Assembly: GCF_001435815.1 (NCBI RefSeq)
Contig: NZ_AZFV01000014.1
Span: 1 to 64,000, forward strand
Reading direction: 5' to 3'
Source of the DNA: Companilactobacillus nantensis DSM 16982
GTDB lineage: Bacteria > Bacillota > Bacilli > Lactobacillales > Lactobacillaceae
Length of the DNA stretch: 64,000 bases
In this document: piece after piece, positions 44,305 to 53,978 of the stretch
Numbering within the stretch: position 1 is the stretch's first letter
Layout of the letters: each line of letters starts with the position of its first letter
Translations under genes and position numbers: made by a program
Notes under the pieces: model-generated
What the model was told of the DNA's origin: nothing
Seen by the model: the letters and a program-made list of their open reading frames with translations, nothing else
The model's database searches: none

Positions 44305-45696
44305 CTATTTTCCTAAACAGAATTGTGAGAACAATTGTGTAATCAATTCATCTGGATAACTCTCGCCAGTAATTTCCCCGAGAGTGTCCCAGCAAGCCGT
44401 CATATCGATTTGTACAAGGTCGATAGGCATTCCTGCTTCAATTCCTGAAATAACGTCATTGAGGCTATTTTTAGCCTTACGGAGCAAGCCAGCTTGACGA
44501 GCACTTGTAATAATGACGTTGCTACTGTTGTTATCTTCAATTCCGGCGTTAAATATCTTACTAATTGTTTGTTTAATTGTTTCAATACCATCATTTTTAA
44601 TGGCAGATGTTTGCAAGATAATATCGTCTGGCTTTAGTTGTACGACTGAACTTGGCGTAATGATTGGCATCAAATCCATCTTGTTAAAAATAACGATACG
44701 GCGCTTATCTGCTGTTGCGTTCAATAACTCAATATCGTCTTCTTCAAGTTGACGACTTGAATCCAAAACAAGAATAACTAAATCGGCACCTGCTAAGGCC
44801 TTCTTCGAACGTTCAACACCAATTTTTTCAACTTTATCGTCAGTATCACGAATTCCGGCCGTATCAATCAATTTCAATGGCACACCATCAATATTGACGT
44901 ATTGCTCAACGACATCGCGAGTTGTTCCGGCAACATCAGTTACGATTGCTTTGTCTTCATCCAATAAGCGGTTCAAAAGACTTGATTTACCAACGTTAGG
45001 CTTCCCAACGATTGCTGTTGCTAGACCATGTTGTAAAATCTCGCCACTTTCAGCTGTCTTCAAGAGACTGTCAATGCTTGAACTAACTGTATTGGCCTTT
45101 TCTAACAACAATTGGGTTGTCATTTGGTCAGTATCGTATTCTGGATAATCAATATTAACCTCAACTTGAGCCAATGAATCCAAGATTTCTTGACGCAAAT
45201 TACCAATCAAATGATGGAGATTACCATCTAATTGGTTAACAGCGACTTGCATGGCTTTATCAGTTTTGGCACGGATCAAATCCATAACAGATTCAGCTTG
45301 GGTCAAGTCAATTCGACCATTTAAAAAGGCACGTTTCGTAAATTCACCAGGTTCGGCCATTCGAGCGCCGTATCCCAACAATAATTGCAGAACTTTATTC
45401 GTCGCAACTATACCCCCGTGGGTATTTATTTCAACGACATCTTCACGGGTAAATGTCTTTGGGGCACGCATTACAGAGACCATAACTTCGTCAACTAACG
45501 AACCGTTGGCTGGATCAATAATGTGTCCATAATTAATCGTATGACTGGCAACTTTTTCTAAGTCACGTCCTTTAAAAATCTTCATAGCAACTTCAACGGC
45601 TTGGTCTCCGGACAAACGTACGATGGAGATAGCACCTTCCCCAGGAGGAGTTGAAATGGCTGCAATAGTGTCATATTCAGTTACTGAACTAGGCAT
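44305..45696 (-). CDS. mnmE: tRNA modification GTPase MnmE
   Basis: A 463-residue protein with an N-terminal tetrahydrofolate-binding domain, a helical domain and an inserted GTPase domain: G1 [12 protein letters not shown], the switch motif [13 protein letters not shown], and G4 FNKMD (here IFNKMDLM). The C-terminal cysteine motif CLGK is intact. It partners MnmG in wobble-uridine modification. The ATG at 45696 has AAAGGGAG six bases upstream; a longer reading to 45726 has no such site. Confidence 0.96.
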   Translation of the reverse strand: MPSSVTEYDTIAAISTPPGEGAISIVRLSGDQAVEVAMKIFKGRDLEKVASHTINYGHIIDPANGSLVDEVMVSVMRAPKTFTREDVVEINTHGGIVATNKVLQLLLGYGARMAEPGEFTKRAFLNGRIDLTQAESVMDLIRAKTDKAMQVAVNQLDGNLHHLIGNLRQEILDSLAQVEVNIDYPEYDTDQMTTQLLLEKANTVSSSIDSLLKTAESGEILQHGLATAIVGKPNVGKSSLLNRLLDEDKAIVTDVAGTTRDVVEQYVNIDGVPLKLIDTAGIRDTDDKVEKIGVERSKKALAGADLVILVLDSSRQLEEDDIELLNATADKRRIVIFNKMDLMPIITPSSVVQLKPDDIILQTSAIKNDGIETIKQTISKIFNAGIEDNNSSNVIITSARQAGLLRKAKNSLNDVISGIEAGMPIDLVQIDMTACWDTLGEITGESYPDELITQLFSQFCLGK

Positions 45697-45727
45697 AATA
45701 AGCTCCCTTTCTCTATTTTTGAGCATA

Positions 45728-45769
45728 AAAAAAGTGCATAATCCGCCAATGTTTGACGGAAAAGCACCT
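45728..45769 (-). terminator. Terminator between yidC and mnmE
   Basis: On the minus strand, GTGC....CCG and CGG....GCAC form a two-part stem followed by seven T residues. mnmE therefore probably has its own promoter or depends on read-through. Confidence 0.65.
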
Positions 45770-45842
45770 TGACTACTTTTCTATATATATAATCTATGAA
45801 CAATTTCTAAAACATCTTAACGACATTTTTTGCGATTGTCAA

Positions 45843-46685
45843 TTATTTACGATTCTTATAAACACGTTTCTTAGCTTTTCTAAGACGACGTTGTTTTTCT
45901 CTCTCAGCCTCTTCAGCTTCGCGTTGTTCACGACGATACTTGAATGGGTTTTGGAAAGCCAATGTCTGAAGTACTTGGAACGCATTAGTGATAACCCAGT
46001 AAATTGTAATAGCTGATGGGAATGTCAATGCTGGTACGAAGATAAAGATTGGCATGACCCAAGTCATGATCTTTGTCGTCGCATTTTGTGTTGGTTGTGA
46101 GTAGCTGGAAATGTATGTACTTAAGAAAGTAAATACAGCAGCTAAAATGGCCATGATGTAATATGGATCGGCCTTACCAAGTTGCATCCATAAGAATGTA
46201 CCATCACGTAATTGGGTGGTCTTATAAATGGCTTGATACAAAGCAAACATAACTGGCAACTGAACGACCAATGGTAAACATCCAGCAACCGGGTTTACTC
46301 CGGCTTCACTATATAGTTTTTGTGTCTCTTCACGTAATTTTTGTTGTGTATCCGTATCTTTAGCAGAATATTTCTTTTGAAGAGCCTGCATTTGTGGCTG
46401 AATCTTCATTTGTTTATTCATACTTCTGATTTGGAACCAGTTAAGTGGCAACAAAATTACTCTAATGATAAGTGTGAAGATAATGATTGCCCAACCATAA
46501 CTATTGCCAACTAGTGAAGCTAACCAAAGGATAAATTGAGAGAAACTATACAGAATATAGTGATCCCAGAATCCACTACTGTGACTTGTGATTGGCTCGT
46601 TTAGGTTTGAACATCCAGCTAAAACCAAGACAACACTAAGTAACAGTGCGATACCTATGTATTTCTTTAAGCTTTTCTTATTCAC
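45843..46685 (-). CDS. yidC: Membrane protein insertase YidC/OxaA (lipoprotein form)
   Basis: A 280-residue insertase with a lipoprotein signal (VLVLAGCS, Cys near 25) and five membrane segments. The conserved arginine-bearing segment (IFTLIIRVILLPLNW) and the GCLPLVVQLPVMFALYQAIY region are present. It inserts and folds membrane proteins with or without SecYEG. It ends in the usual basic tail (REQREAEEAEREKQRRLRKAKKR) that contacts ribosomes. It lies 33 bp after rnpA. The jag (khpB/eloR) gene that often follows is absent. Confidence 0.95.
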   Translation of the reverse strand: MNKKSLKKYIGIALLLSVVLVLAGCSNLNEPITSHSSGFWDHYILYSFSQFILWLASLVGNSYGWAIIIFTLIIRVILLPLNWFQIRSMNKQMKIQPQMQALQKKYSAKDTDTQQKLREETQKLYSEAGVNPVAGCLPLVVQLPVMFALYQAIYKTTQLRDGTFLWMQLGKADPYYIMAILAAVFTFLSTYISSYSQPTQNATTKIMTWVMPIFIFVPALTFPSAITIYWVITNAFQVLQTLAFQNPFKYRREQREAEEAEREKQRRLRKAKKRVYKNRK

Positions 46686-46718
46686 GTTTGCACCTATAGT
46701 TAATTAATATTTTGTACC

Positions 46719-47060
46719 CTAACTTAATACTTTACCTAATTTCAGTAAATGTACAATATTTTTCTTGGATTCAAACATATCTAAATCTACCGCCGGTTTT
46801 CTCGCAATAATCAAGAAATCCAATTCTGCTGGAATATCAGGTTTCAATTCCAAAAGAGATTGGCGGATGTATCTTTTAATACGATTACGTCCTACTGCAG
46901 TATGTGAAACTTTCTTCCCAACGGAAATGCCGACACGGAAATGCTTTTGCCCCTCTTTAGGCATCGTGTACAAAACAAAATTGCGATTTGCAACGGATTT
47001 CCCATTGGAATAGACATATTGAAACTCATTTTCTTTTTTTATTCGATAACTTTTTCTCAT
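46719..47060 (-). CDS. rnpA: Ribonuclease P protein component
   Basis: A 113-residue basic protein that binds the RNase P RNA and helps process tRNA 5' ends. The signature [12 protein letters not shown] is around residue 55, and the N-terminal [13 protein letters not shown] stretch is typical. It is part of the rpmH-rnpA-yidC group. ATG start. Confidence 0.95.
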   Translation of the reverse strand: MRKSYRIKKENEFQYVYSNGKSVANRNFVLYTMPKEGQKHFRVGISVGKKVSHTAVGRNRIKRYIRQSLLELKPDIPAELDFLIIARKPAVDLDMFESKKNIVHLLKLGKVLS

Positions 47061-47086
47061 ATGTCACCAGACTACTCTCGTTTTGT

Positions 47087-47113
47087 AATAAAAAAAGACC
47101 ACCAAATTGTTTA
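47087..47113 (-). terminator. Weak hairpin after rpmH
   Basis: GATCAC and GTGGTC (with one G-T pair) precede TTTTTTT on the minus strand. It may attenuate transcription between rpmH and rnpA. Confidence 0.45.
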
Positions 47114-47127
47114 GTGATCCTTCAAAA

Positions 47128-47268
47128 CTAAGCTGATAATACTTTACGACCCTTTTTACGGCGTCTTGCTAAAACTTTGCGACCATTACTTGTACTCATT
47201 CTCTTCATGAAACCATGGACGCGTTCACGGTGACGCTTCTTTGGTTGATATGTTCTCTTTGTAGTCAT
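47128..47268 (-). CDS. rpmH: Ribosomal protein L34
   Basis: A 46-residue, strongly basic protein. It begins [20 protein letters not shown] and contains the family motif [18 protein letters not shown]. The length is normal (44-46). The ATG is preceded by AGGAGG (minus strand, 47276-47281). It is the first gene left of oriC and reads away from dnaA, as in most Firmicutes. Confidence 0.96.
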   Translation of the reverse strand: MTTKRTYQPKKRHRERVHGFMKRMSTSNGRKVLARRRKKGRKVLSA

Positions 47269-47770
47269 CAATAAACCTCCTGACTCTTAATTATATTTAA
47301 AATATTCACTTCTTCAGACAATTGCTTAACTATAATATCATGTTATGCCAACTTTTTAAATAACTAATTTCCTATAAAAGCAAGTTTTTTCTAGAAAGTT
47401 TTTCGCAATTTCCATTGTGGATAATTTGTGGAGTCATTTGACAACATATTTTTTCCACAGGACTATAAACAAACTTTTCCAACGTAACTTTTTACTGTGT
47501 TTAGGTTTTCCACAGGTGTTGTTGATTTCTTGTTTTTTGTATGTAACAGCCTATTTATAGGCTTTATTTCGGTTGTTAGTTGTGGATAACTATGTGGACA
47601 GTTTTTATCAACAGCCTTTTTCCACAAACCTGTGTATTTAGAAAATACCCGCTGTTATTTATCCTAAATTTAAACATGTGTTCTGTGGAAAACTATTTAA
47701 TAGAATGATAAACTATACTCTGTCATTTTAGGGAAAAAATTATCCACAACCACAGATTGGGGGGAAATAA
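47269..47770. other. oriC: oriC, left part: DnaA-box cluster between rpmH and dnaA
   Basis: About 500 bp, AT-rich. Perfect DnaA boxes (TTATCCACA or complement) are at 47416-47424, 47581-47589 and 47740-47748. TTTTCCACA-type boxes or their complements are at 47451-47459, 47506-47514, 47618-47626 and 47684-47692. Boxes occur in both orientations. The divergent rpmH and dnaA promoters must lie here; a TTGACA at 47438-47443 is one candidate -35. Confidence 0.9.
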
Positions 47771-49147
47771 TTGCAAAATATAAATAATTCAATTGATCCA
47801 AAGCTAACCGAATTTTGGGATTATTTTACAAATAAACTGAGATCTCAATTAACTTCCGTCAGTTACTCAACTTGGGTTGAAAGTGCTAATCCTTTATATA
47901 TTGATGGCAATAATATTTATATTTCGGTTCCAACAAAACTACACAAAGATTATTGGGAACGAAATTATACTGAAAAAATTGCTATCTATTCATATGAATT
48001 AAATGGAACTGAACTAAATCCGATTATCGAAAATGATGAAGAGAGCGCAAAAAAAGAGGAGCAAACAATTGCTCCTCAAGTTGAACCTACGAACGAGTCA
48101 GCTCAACCAAAACATGTCTTTCATAATTCACATTTGAATCCGAAATACACTTTTTCTTCATTTATTGTCGGTAGCGGAAATCAGATGGCACATGCCGCAG
48201 CACTCGCTGCAGCTGAAGATCCCGGCGGGGTCTACAATCCACTCTTTATTTATGGTGGCGTTGGTTTGGGAAAGACTCACTTGATGCAAGCTATTGGACA
48301 TCAAATGATCAAACTCGATCCACTTGCTAAAGTTAAATATGTTACGAGTGAAACCTTCGCTAACGACTTCATCAACTCAATCCAGATGCGGACTCAAGAC
48401 GATTTCAGACAAGAATATCGCAACGTTGATCTACTATTAATAGATGACATTCAATTCTTTGCTGAAAAAGAGGGTACCCAAGAAGAATTCTTCCATACCT
48501 TTAATGAGCTCTATGAAAATGGTAAGCAGATCGTAATGACATCTGATCGTTTACCTAACGAAATCCCTAAATTACAACAACGATTAGTTTCCAGATTTAC
48601 TCAAGGATTATCAGCTGATATCACTGCACCTGATCTTGAAACTAGAATTGCTATCTTGCGCAATAAAGCTAAAGCAGAACACCTCGAAATTCCTGATGAC
48701 ACGCTTTCTTATATTGCTGCTCAAATTGATACCAATGTTCGTGAACTTGAGGGCGCTTTGATTCGTGTTCAAGCTTATTCGACGACCAAAAATACTGATA
48801 TTACTAAATCAGTCGCGGCGGATGCGTTGAAGATCTACAAATTATCTAACGACAAAAATGGAATTTCGATTGCGAAAATTCAAAATAAAGTCGCTAAGTA
48901 CTACCGTGTCACGATCCAGGACTTAAAAGGGAAGAAACGTGTTAAATCAATCGTTGTCCCTCGGCAAATCGCGATGTACTTGTCCCGTGAACTAACCGAC
49001 AGATCACTTCCACAAATTGGAATGGAATTTGGCGGTAAAGATCATACGACAGTCATGCATTCGTGTGATAAAATATCCGAATTGCTAATTAAAGATGACG
49101 ATTTGAAGCGGTCTGTCAATGAACTAAAAGATGACTTAAGAAATTAA
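47771..49147 (+). CDS. dnaA: Chromosomal replication initiator DnaA
   Basis: A 458-residue initiator. The N-terminal helicase-interaction domain is followed by a variable linker (about 85-115). The AAA+ domain has Walker A GGVGLGKTHL and Walker B LLIDDIQFF. The C-terminal DNA-binding domain carries the signature VPRQIAMYLSRELTDRSLP and GGKDHTTVMH. The start is TTG, six bases after GGGGGG. It opens the dnaA-dnaN-yaaA-recF-gyrB-gyrA series. Confidence 0.97.
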   Translation: MQNINNSIDPKLTEFWDYFTNKLRSQLTSVSYSTWVESANPLYIDGNNIYISVPTKLHKDYWERNYTEKIAIYSYELNGTELNPIIENDEESAKKEEQTIAPQVEPTNESAQPKHVFHNSHLNPKYTFSSFIVGSGNQMAHAAALAAAEDPGGVYNPLFIYGGVGLGKTHLMQAIGHQMIKLDPLAKVKYVTSETFANDFINSIQMRTQDDFRQEYRNVDLLLIDDIQFFAEKEGTQEEFFHTFNELYENGKQIVMTSDRLPNEIPKLQQRLVSRFTQGLSADITAPDLETRIAILRNKAKAEHLEIPDDTLSYIAAQIDTNVRELEGALIRVQAYSTTKNTDITKSVAADALKIYKLSNDKNGISIAKIQNKVAKYYRVTIQDLKGKKRVKSIVVPRQIAMYLSRELTDRSLPQIGMEFGGKDHTTVMHSCDKISELLIKDDDLKRSVNELKDDLRN

Positions 49148-49305
49148 CATGTTTATAACTTTTAATTTTTCCCACAGTTATCCACAGCTGTTAATAACAT
49201 AAAAAATTCAACTGCTGTCTAACGTTTTAATAGTTTTCCACAGTTTTAACAGTCCCTACTACTACTTCTATCTTTATATTAATTAATTAAAAAAGGGAGT
49301 TACCT
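49148..49305. other. oriC: oriC, right part: DnaA boxes and AT-rich tract between dnaA and dnaN
   Basis: A perfect TTATCCACA is at 49178-49186 and a TTTTCCACA at 49234-49242. A tract of A/T only (around 49271-49292, TTTATATTAATTAATTAAAA) is a plausible unwinding element. Together with the left cluster this is the bipartite layout known from Bacillus. Confidence 0.8.
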
Positions 49306-50442
49306 ATGAAATTTTCTATTGATCGATCAAAATTCATTAATCAAACAAGTAACGTTCAACGAGCTATTTCGACAAAGACAACTATTCCTATTTTGACAGG
49401 AATGAAATTAGATCTTTCAGAATCAGGCTTAACAATTACCGGAAGCAACTCCGATATTTCAATCACATCATTTATTTCGAAAGACGATGCTGATAATGAT
49501 TTGAAAATCGAAAGTACTGGTTCAATTGTTTTACCTGCTCGATTCTTTAACGAAATTATTAAGAAACTTCCTGGCGACAATTTTGAACTTGAAGTTTTAA
49601 GCAACAATCAAACATTAATTAAATCTGGTGTTTCAGAATTTACTATCAATGGTTTGGATGCTGTTAATTATCCACACCTTCCAGATGTTGAAACTGATAA
49701 CCAATTAGTTTTACCAACTGATGTCTTCAAAGAAGTTGTTAACCAAACTGTTATTGCTGTTTCAACTCAAGAAAGTCGCCCAGTTCTAACTGGTGTTAAC
49801 TTCTTAATCACAAGCGAAGGCTTAACAGCTGTTGCCACTGATAGTCACCGTCTTTCACAACGTAGAATCAATATTACAAGTGATGAAGATTACAATTTGA
49901 TCATTCCTGGTAAGAGTTTGACTGAATTAGTTAGAACTATCAGCGACACTGTTAAAGAAATTTCCATGTCAATTTCTGAAAACCAAGTTCTCTTCAGTTT
50001 TGACAACATCATGTTCTATTCAAGATTGCTTGACGGTCGTTATCCTGAAACTGATCGATTGATCCCCGATGAATCAAATACTCGTTTGACATTCGATTCA
50101 TCCAATTTATTAGCTTCAGTTGAACGTGCCTCACTTCTTTCTCATGAAAGTCGCAACAATGTTATCAAGCTTGAAATCAAAGCTGTGGATAAAAAAGCGA
50201 CACTTTATGGAAATTCACCTGAAGTCGGAACTGTTGAAGAAGTTCTTGATTGTGAAAATCTTGAAGGTGACGATTTGGAAATTTCGTTTAACCCTGATTA
50301 TCTAAAAGATGCTTTGAGATCGTTCGGAAGTAACACGACAATCGAAATGAGTTTCACTTCACCATTACATCCATTTACTTTAAGACCAGTAGAAGATCGC
50401 GATAATTTTGTTCAACTTATCACGCCAGTACGAACATTTTAA
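49306..50442 (+). CDS. dnaN: DNA polymerase III sliding clamp (beta subunit)
   Basis: A 378-residue ring-forming clamp with the usual three repeated domains. It starts KFSIDRSKFINQTSNVQRAIS and ends in the conserved LITPVRTF. It tethers the replicative polymerase and repair factors to DNA. AAAGGGAG precedes the ATG. A terminator follows at once, separating it from yaaA. Confidence 0.97.
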   Translation: MKFSIDRSKFINQTSNVQRAISTKTTIPILTGMKLDLSESGLTITGSNSDISITSFISKDDADNDLKIESTGSIVLPARFFNEIIKKLPGDNFELEVLSNNQTLIKSGVSEFTINGLDAVNYPHLPDVETDNQLVLPTDVFKEVVNQTVIAVSTQESRPVLTGVNFLITSEGLTAVATDSHRLSQRRINITSDEDYNLIIPGKSLTELVRTISDTVKEISMSISENQVLFSFDNIMFYSRLLDGRYPETDRLIPDESNTRLTFDSSNLLASVERASLLSHESRNNVIKLEIKAVDKKATLYGNSPEVGTVEEVLDCENLEGDDLEISFNPDYLKDALRSFGSNTTIEMSFTSPLHPFTLRPVEDRDNFVQLITPVRTF

Positions 50443-50459
50443 TGTGAAATCGCAAAAAT

Positions 50460-50491
50460 AGACTGAACTTTCGGTTCAGTCTATTTTTTTT
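50460..50491 (+). terminator. Terminator of dnaA-dnaN
   Basis: AGACTGAAC-TTTC-GGTTCAGTCT followed by ATTTTTTTTT. Confidence 0.9.
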
Positions 50492-50681
50492 TGCTATATC
50501 AGCCAAAACGCCGTAATTTAGCGTAGAAACTTTTTTGAGATGATTTTAGTGGGTGGATACTTATTATTTAAAAAATTGCTTAAATCGCCTGATATTTAGT
50601 TCTAAGTTGTCTTTTATTGTGAAAACAACTATAATATTAGTATGTCATTAATGGATAAATCTAATAAATAGGGTGTTAACT

Positions 50682-50891
50682 ATGTCTGAAAAATTTAAGC
50701 TTGAAACTGAATTTATTACTTTAGGTCAACTACTAAAAGAGATGGGTGTCATCGAGACTGGTGGTCAGGCTAAATGGTTTTTACGTGAAAATTCAGTGCT
50801 TCTTAATGGCAGTCCTGAAGATCGTCGTGGTAAAAAGTTGCATGTTGGTGATGTCGTTGTCGTCGGTGACCAAACATTTGAAATTGAATAA
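50682..50891 (+). CDS. yaaA: S4-domain RNA-binding protein YaaA
   Basis: A 69-residue S4-like RNA-binding protein (FITLGQLLKEMGVIETGGQAKWFL) found between dnaN and recF in most Firmicutes; its relatives are linked to ribosome assembly. The ATG at 50682 has AGGGTG six bases upstream; a GTG at 50673 lies within that site. The stop is directly followed by the recF ATG. Confidence 0.88.
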   Translation: MSEKFKLETEFITLGQLLKEMGVIETGGQAKWFLRENSVLLNGSPEDRRGKKLHVGDVVVVGDQTFEIE

Positions 50892-52013
50892 ATGTTTGTA
50901 AAAGAACTTAAACTTCAAAATTACCGTAACTACGAATCCTTACAAGTCAATTTTTCACCCGCAATCAATGTATTTTTGGGAGAAAATGCTCAAGGCAAGA
51001 CCAATTTATTAGAGGCTATGTATTTTTTAGCTTTAACAAGAAGCCATCGAACATCAAATGACAAGGATTTAATCAGGTGGGGCAGTGATTTTGCAAGAAT
51101 CTCCGGTACTGTGATCAAAGATAATGCCAGTCGACTGAAATTGGACTTGGTCATTAGTAAATCTGGAAAAAAAGCCAAATTGAATAATTTAGAACAACGT
51201 AAATTATCCAGTTACATTGGTAATTTAAATGTTGTTCTTTTTTCTCCAGAGGATCTTTCAATCGTGAAAGGTAATCCTGGGATTCGTCGCAAGTTCATTG
51301 ATATGGAATTTGGCCAAATGTCGGCGCAGTATTTGAAGACAATGAGTCAATTCCGTTCCGTTTTAAAACAACGCAATGCATACTTAAAAAAACTTCAGCA
51401 TCATCAAGCGAAAGATATGATTTATTTAGATGTTTTATCAGATCAATTCGCAGCGTATTGTGCGGAAGTTGTTTTTTCGCGTTTACAGTTTTTACAAAAG
51501 TTACAGAATCATATTGAAAAGATCCATGCAAACATAACTGAGGACAATGAAAAACTCAAAATTGTTTACAATACCTTTTTCAAAACTGACGGAAAATCTC
51601 TTGAAAATATCTATGACATTTTCAAAGAAAATTTCAAGAAAAACTACCAAAAAGAAATTCAACGTGGTGTGACGCTGTTTGGCCCGCATCGCGATGATAT
51701 TAAATTCATGGTCAACGAAAAGAATGTTCAAGATTTCGGATCACAAGGTCAACAACGTTCAGTTGCTTTGAGCTTGAAATTAGCGGAAGTTGAATTGATC
51801 AAGGATCAGGTGGGCGATTATCCAATTTTACTATTGGATGATGTTTTATCAGAACTTGATCACAAGCGGCAGACGCATTTGTTGTCATCTATCAAACCAG
51901 GGATTCAAACGTTCATTACCACAACCTCGATTGATGATGTCGATCCGGAATTGGTCAAAAATCCTAATATCTTAAATATTAATAATGGCAAAGTTCAACA
52001 GGAGGAGATTTAA
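50892..52013 (+). CDS. recF: DNA replication and repair protein RecF
   Basis: A 373-residue SMC-like ATPase that loads RecA at gaps. Walker A is [13 protein letters not shown] (around residue 30), the signature region is [17 protein letters not shown], and Walker B with the D-loop is [11 protein letters not shown]. It starts immediately after yaaA and its stop overlaps the gyrB start by one base. Confidence 0.96.
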   Translation: MFVKELKLQNYRNYESLQVNFSPAINVFLGENAQGKTNLLEAMYFLALTRSHRTSNDKDLIRWGSDFARISGTVIKDNASRLKLDLVISKSGKKAKLNNLEQRKLSSYIGNLNVVLFSPEDLSIVKGNPGIRRKFIDMEFGQMSAQYLKTMSQFRSVLKQRNAYLKKLQHHQAKDMIYLDVLSDQFAAYCAEVVFSRLQFLQKLQNHIEKIHANITEDNEKLKIVYNTFFKTDGKSLENIYDIFKENFKKNYQKEIQRGVTLFGPHRDDIKFMVNEKNVQDFGSQGQQRSVALSLKLAEVELIKDQVGDYPILLLDDVLSELDHKRQTHLLSSIKPGIQTFITTTSIDDVDPELVKNPNILNINNGKVQQEEI

Positions 52014-53962
52014 TGGCTGAAGACAGAAAAGCTGAGCTGGAAAAGAAAGAAGAAAAAGTCGAAGAATATGACGCAAGTCAAATTCAAGTTCTTGAAGGAC
52101 TAGAGGCTGTTCGTAAACGTCCCGGTATGTATATCGGTTCTACTAGTAAACAAGGATTACACCATCTTGTTTGGGAAATTATTGATAATGGTATTGATGA
52201 AGCTTTAGCTGGTTTTGCTACAAAAATCGAAGTTACTGTTGAGCCAGATAACTCCATTACTGTTACCGATGATGGACGTGGTATTCCTGTTGATATTCAA
52301 AAGAAGACAGGTAAGCCAGCTCTTGAAACGGTTTATACAATTTTGCACGCCGGTGGTAAATTCGGCGGTGGCGGTTATAAAGTATCTGGTGGTTTGCACG
52401 GTGTTGGTGCTTCCGTTGTTAATGCGTTGAGTAGTCAGCTCCAAGTTGAAGTTGTTCGTGCCGGCAAACGTTACGGTATCGACTTCGAACGTGGAAAAGT
52501 TAAAGATCCAATGCATATCATCGGGGATGCCGGTGAATTTAAACATGGTACACGTGTTCATTTCGTGCCGGATCCAGATATTTTTACCGAAACAACTGTT
52601 TACGATGATAAAGTTTTAACAACTAGAATTCGTGAATTGGCTTTCTTAAATAAAGGTTTGAAATTAACTTTTACTGATAAGCGAGCTGATACAGCTGAAA
52701 AATTAGTTTTCCACTATGAAGGTGGAATTAAGAGTTACGTTGAATTCATGGATAAAGATAAAGAGGTTCTGTTTGATGATCCGATTTATCTTGAAGGTGT
52801 TCAAGACGGTATTACAGTCGAAGTTGCTTTGCAATATACCGATGAATATCACACTAACTTGATGACATTCGCTAATAACATTCACACCTATGAAGGTGGT
52901 ACGCACGAAGTTGGTTTCAAGACTGCTTTGACACGTGTTATTAATGATTATGCTCACAAAAATAAATTACTAAAAGATACTGAAAAATTGTCTGGTGAAG
53001 ATGTTCGTGAAGGAATGACAGCAGTCGTTTCAATCAAGCACCCGGACCCACAATTTGAAGGTCAAACAAAGACAAAACTTGGTAACAGTGATGCTCGAAC
53101 AATCACAGATCGTTTGTTCAGTGAACACTTTATGAAGTTCTTGATGGAAAACCCTAATGTAGCTAAGAAGATCATTGAAAAGGGTTCTCTTGCTACGAAG
53201 GCTCGTCTAGCTGCTAAACGTGCGCGTGAAGTAACTAGAAAGCAAAATGGTTTGGAAATCAGTAACTTGCCAGGTAAATTGGCTGATAACTCAAGTAAAG
53301 ATCCAGCAATTTCTGAATTATTCATTGTCGAGGGTGATTCTGCCGGCGGTTCTGCAAAAACTGGCCGTTCACGTTTGACACAAGCTATTTTGCCTATTAG
53401 AGGTAAGATTTTGAATGTTGAAAAAGCATCAATGGACAAGATCTTGGCTAATGAAGAAATTAGAACTTTGTTTACAGCTATGGGAACTGGGTTTGGCGAA
53501 GATTTTGATATTGCTAAAGCTAGATACCACAAAGTTATTATCATGACCGATGCCGATGTCGATGGTGCCCACATCAGAACCTTGTTGTTGACACTACTTT
53601 ACAGATATATGCGTCCGGTTGTTGATGCAGGCTACGTATATATCGCTAAGCCACCTTTGTATCAAGTTCGTCAAGGTAAGATGATGCGCTACTTTGATAC
53701 AGATAAAGAAAAAGATGATTTTGTTGAACAATTGCCACCAAAACCAGAGCCAAAGATTCAACGTTACAAGGGTCTTGGTGAAATGGATGCGGATCAATTA
53801 TGGGAAACAACTATGGATCCAGACAAGAGAAGATTGGACCGGGTTAACCTCGATGACGCTATCGAAGCTAACGAAATTTTCTCAATGTTAATGGGTGATA
53901 AAGTTGAACCTAGACGTGAATTCATTGAAGCAAATGCGCGTTATGCAGAAGTAGATTATTAG
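52013..53962 (+). CDS. gyrB: DNA gyrase subunit B
   Basis: The 649-residue ATPase subunit of gyrase. It carries the GHKL ATP-binding motifs ([37 protein letters not shown]) and the TOPRIM domain ([31 protein letters not shown]). It forms A2B2 with GyrA to introduce negative supercoils. GGAGGAG lies at the end of recF, so translation is probably coupled. Confidence 0.97.
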   Translation: MAEDRKAELEKKEEKVEEYDASQIQVLEGLEAVRKRPGMYIGSTSKQGLHHLVWEIIDNGIDEALAGFATKIEVTVEPDNSITVTDDGRGIPVDIQKKTGKPALETVYTILHAGGKFGGGGYKVSGGLHGVGASVVNALSSQLQVEVVRAGKRYGIDFERGKVKDPMHIIGDAGEFKHGTRVHFVPDPDIFTETTVYDDKVLTTRIRELAFLNKGLKLTFTDKRADTAEKLVFHYEGGIKSYVEFMDKDKEVLFDDPIYLEGVQDGITVEVALQYTDEYHTNLMTFANNIHTYEGGTHEVGFKTALTRVINDYAHKNKLLKDTEKLSGEDVREGMTAVVSIKHPDPQFEGQTKTKLGNSDARTITDRLFSEHFMKFLMENPNVAKKIIEKGSLATKARLAAKRAREVTRKQNGLEISNLPGKLADNSSKDPAISELFIVEGDSAGGSAKTGRSRLTQAILPIRGKILNVEKASMDKILANEEIRTLFTAMGTGFGEDFDIAKARYHKVIIMTDADVDGAHIRTLLLTLLYRYMRPVVDAGYVYIAKPPLYQVRQGKMMRYFDTDKEKDDFVEQLPPKPEPKIQRYKGLGEMDADQLWETTMDPDKRRLDRVNLDDAIEANEIFSMLMGDKVEPRREFIEANARYAEVDY

Positions 53963-53978
53963 GGAGGATGGCAATTTA

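Noticed and set aside
53062-53574. 170-codon antisense frame inside gyrB
   Set aside because: It lies wholly within a highly conserved coding region, with no initiation signal.
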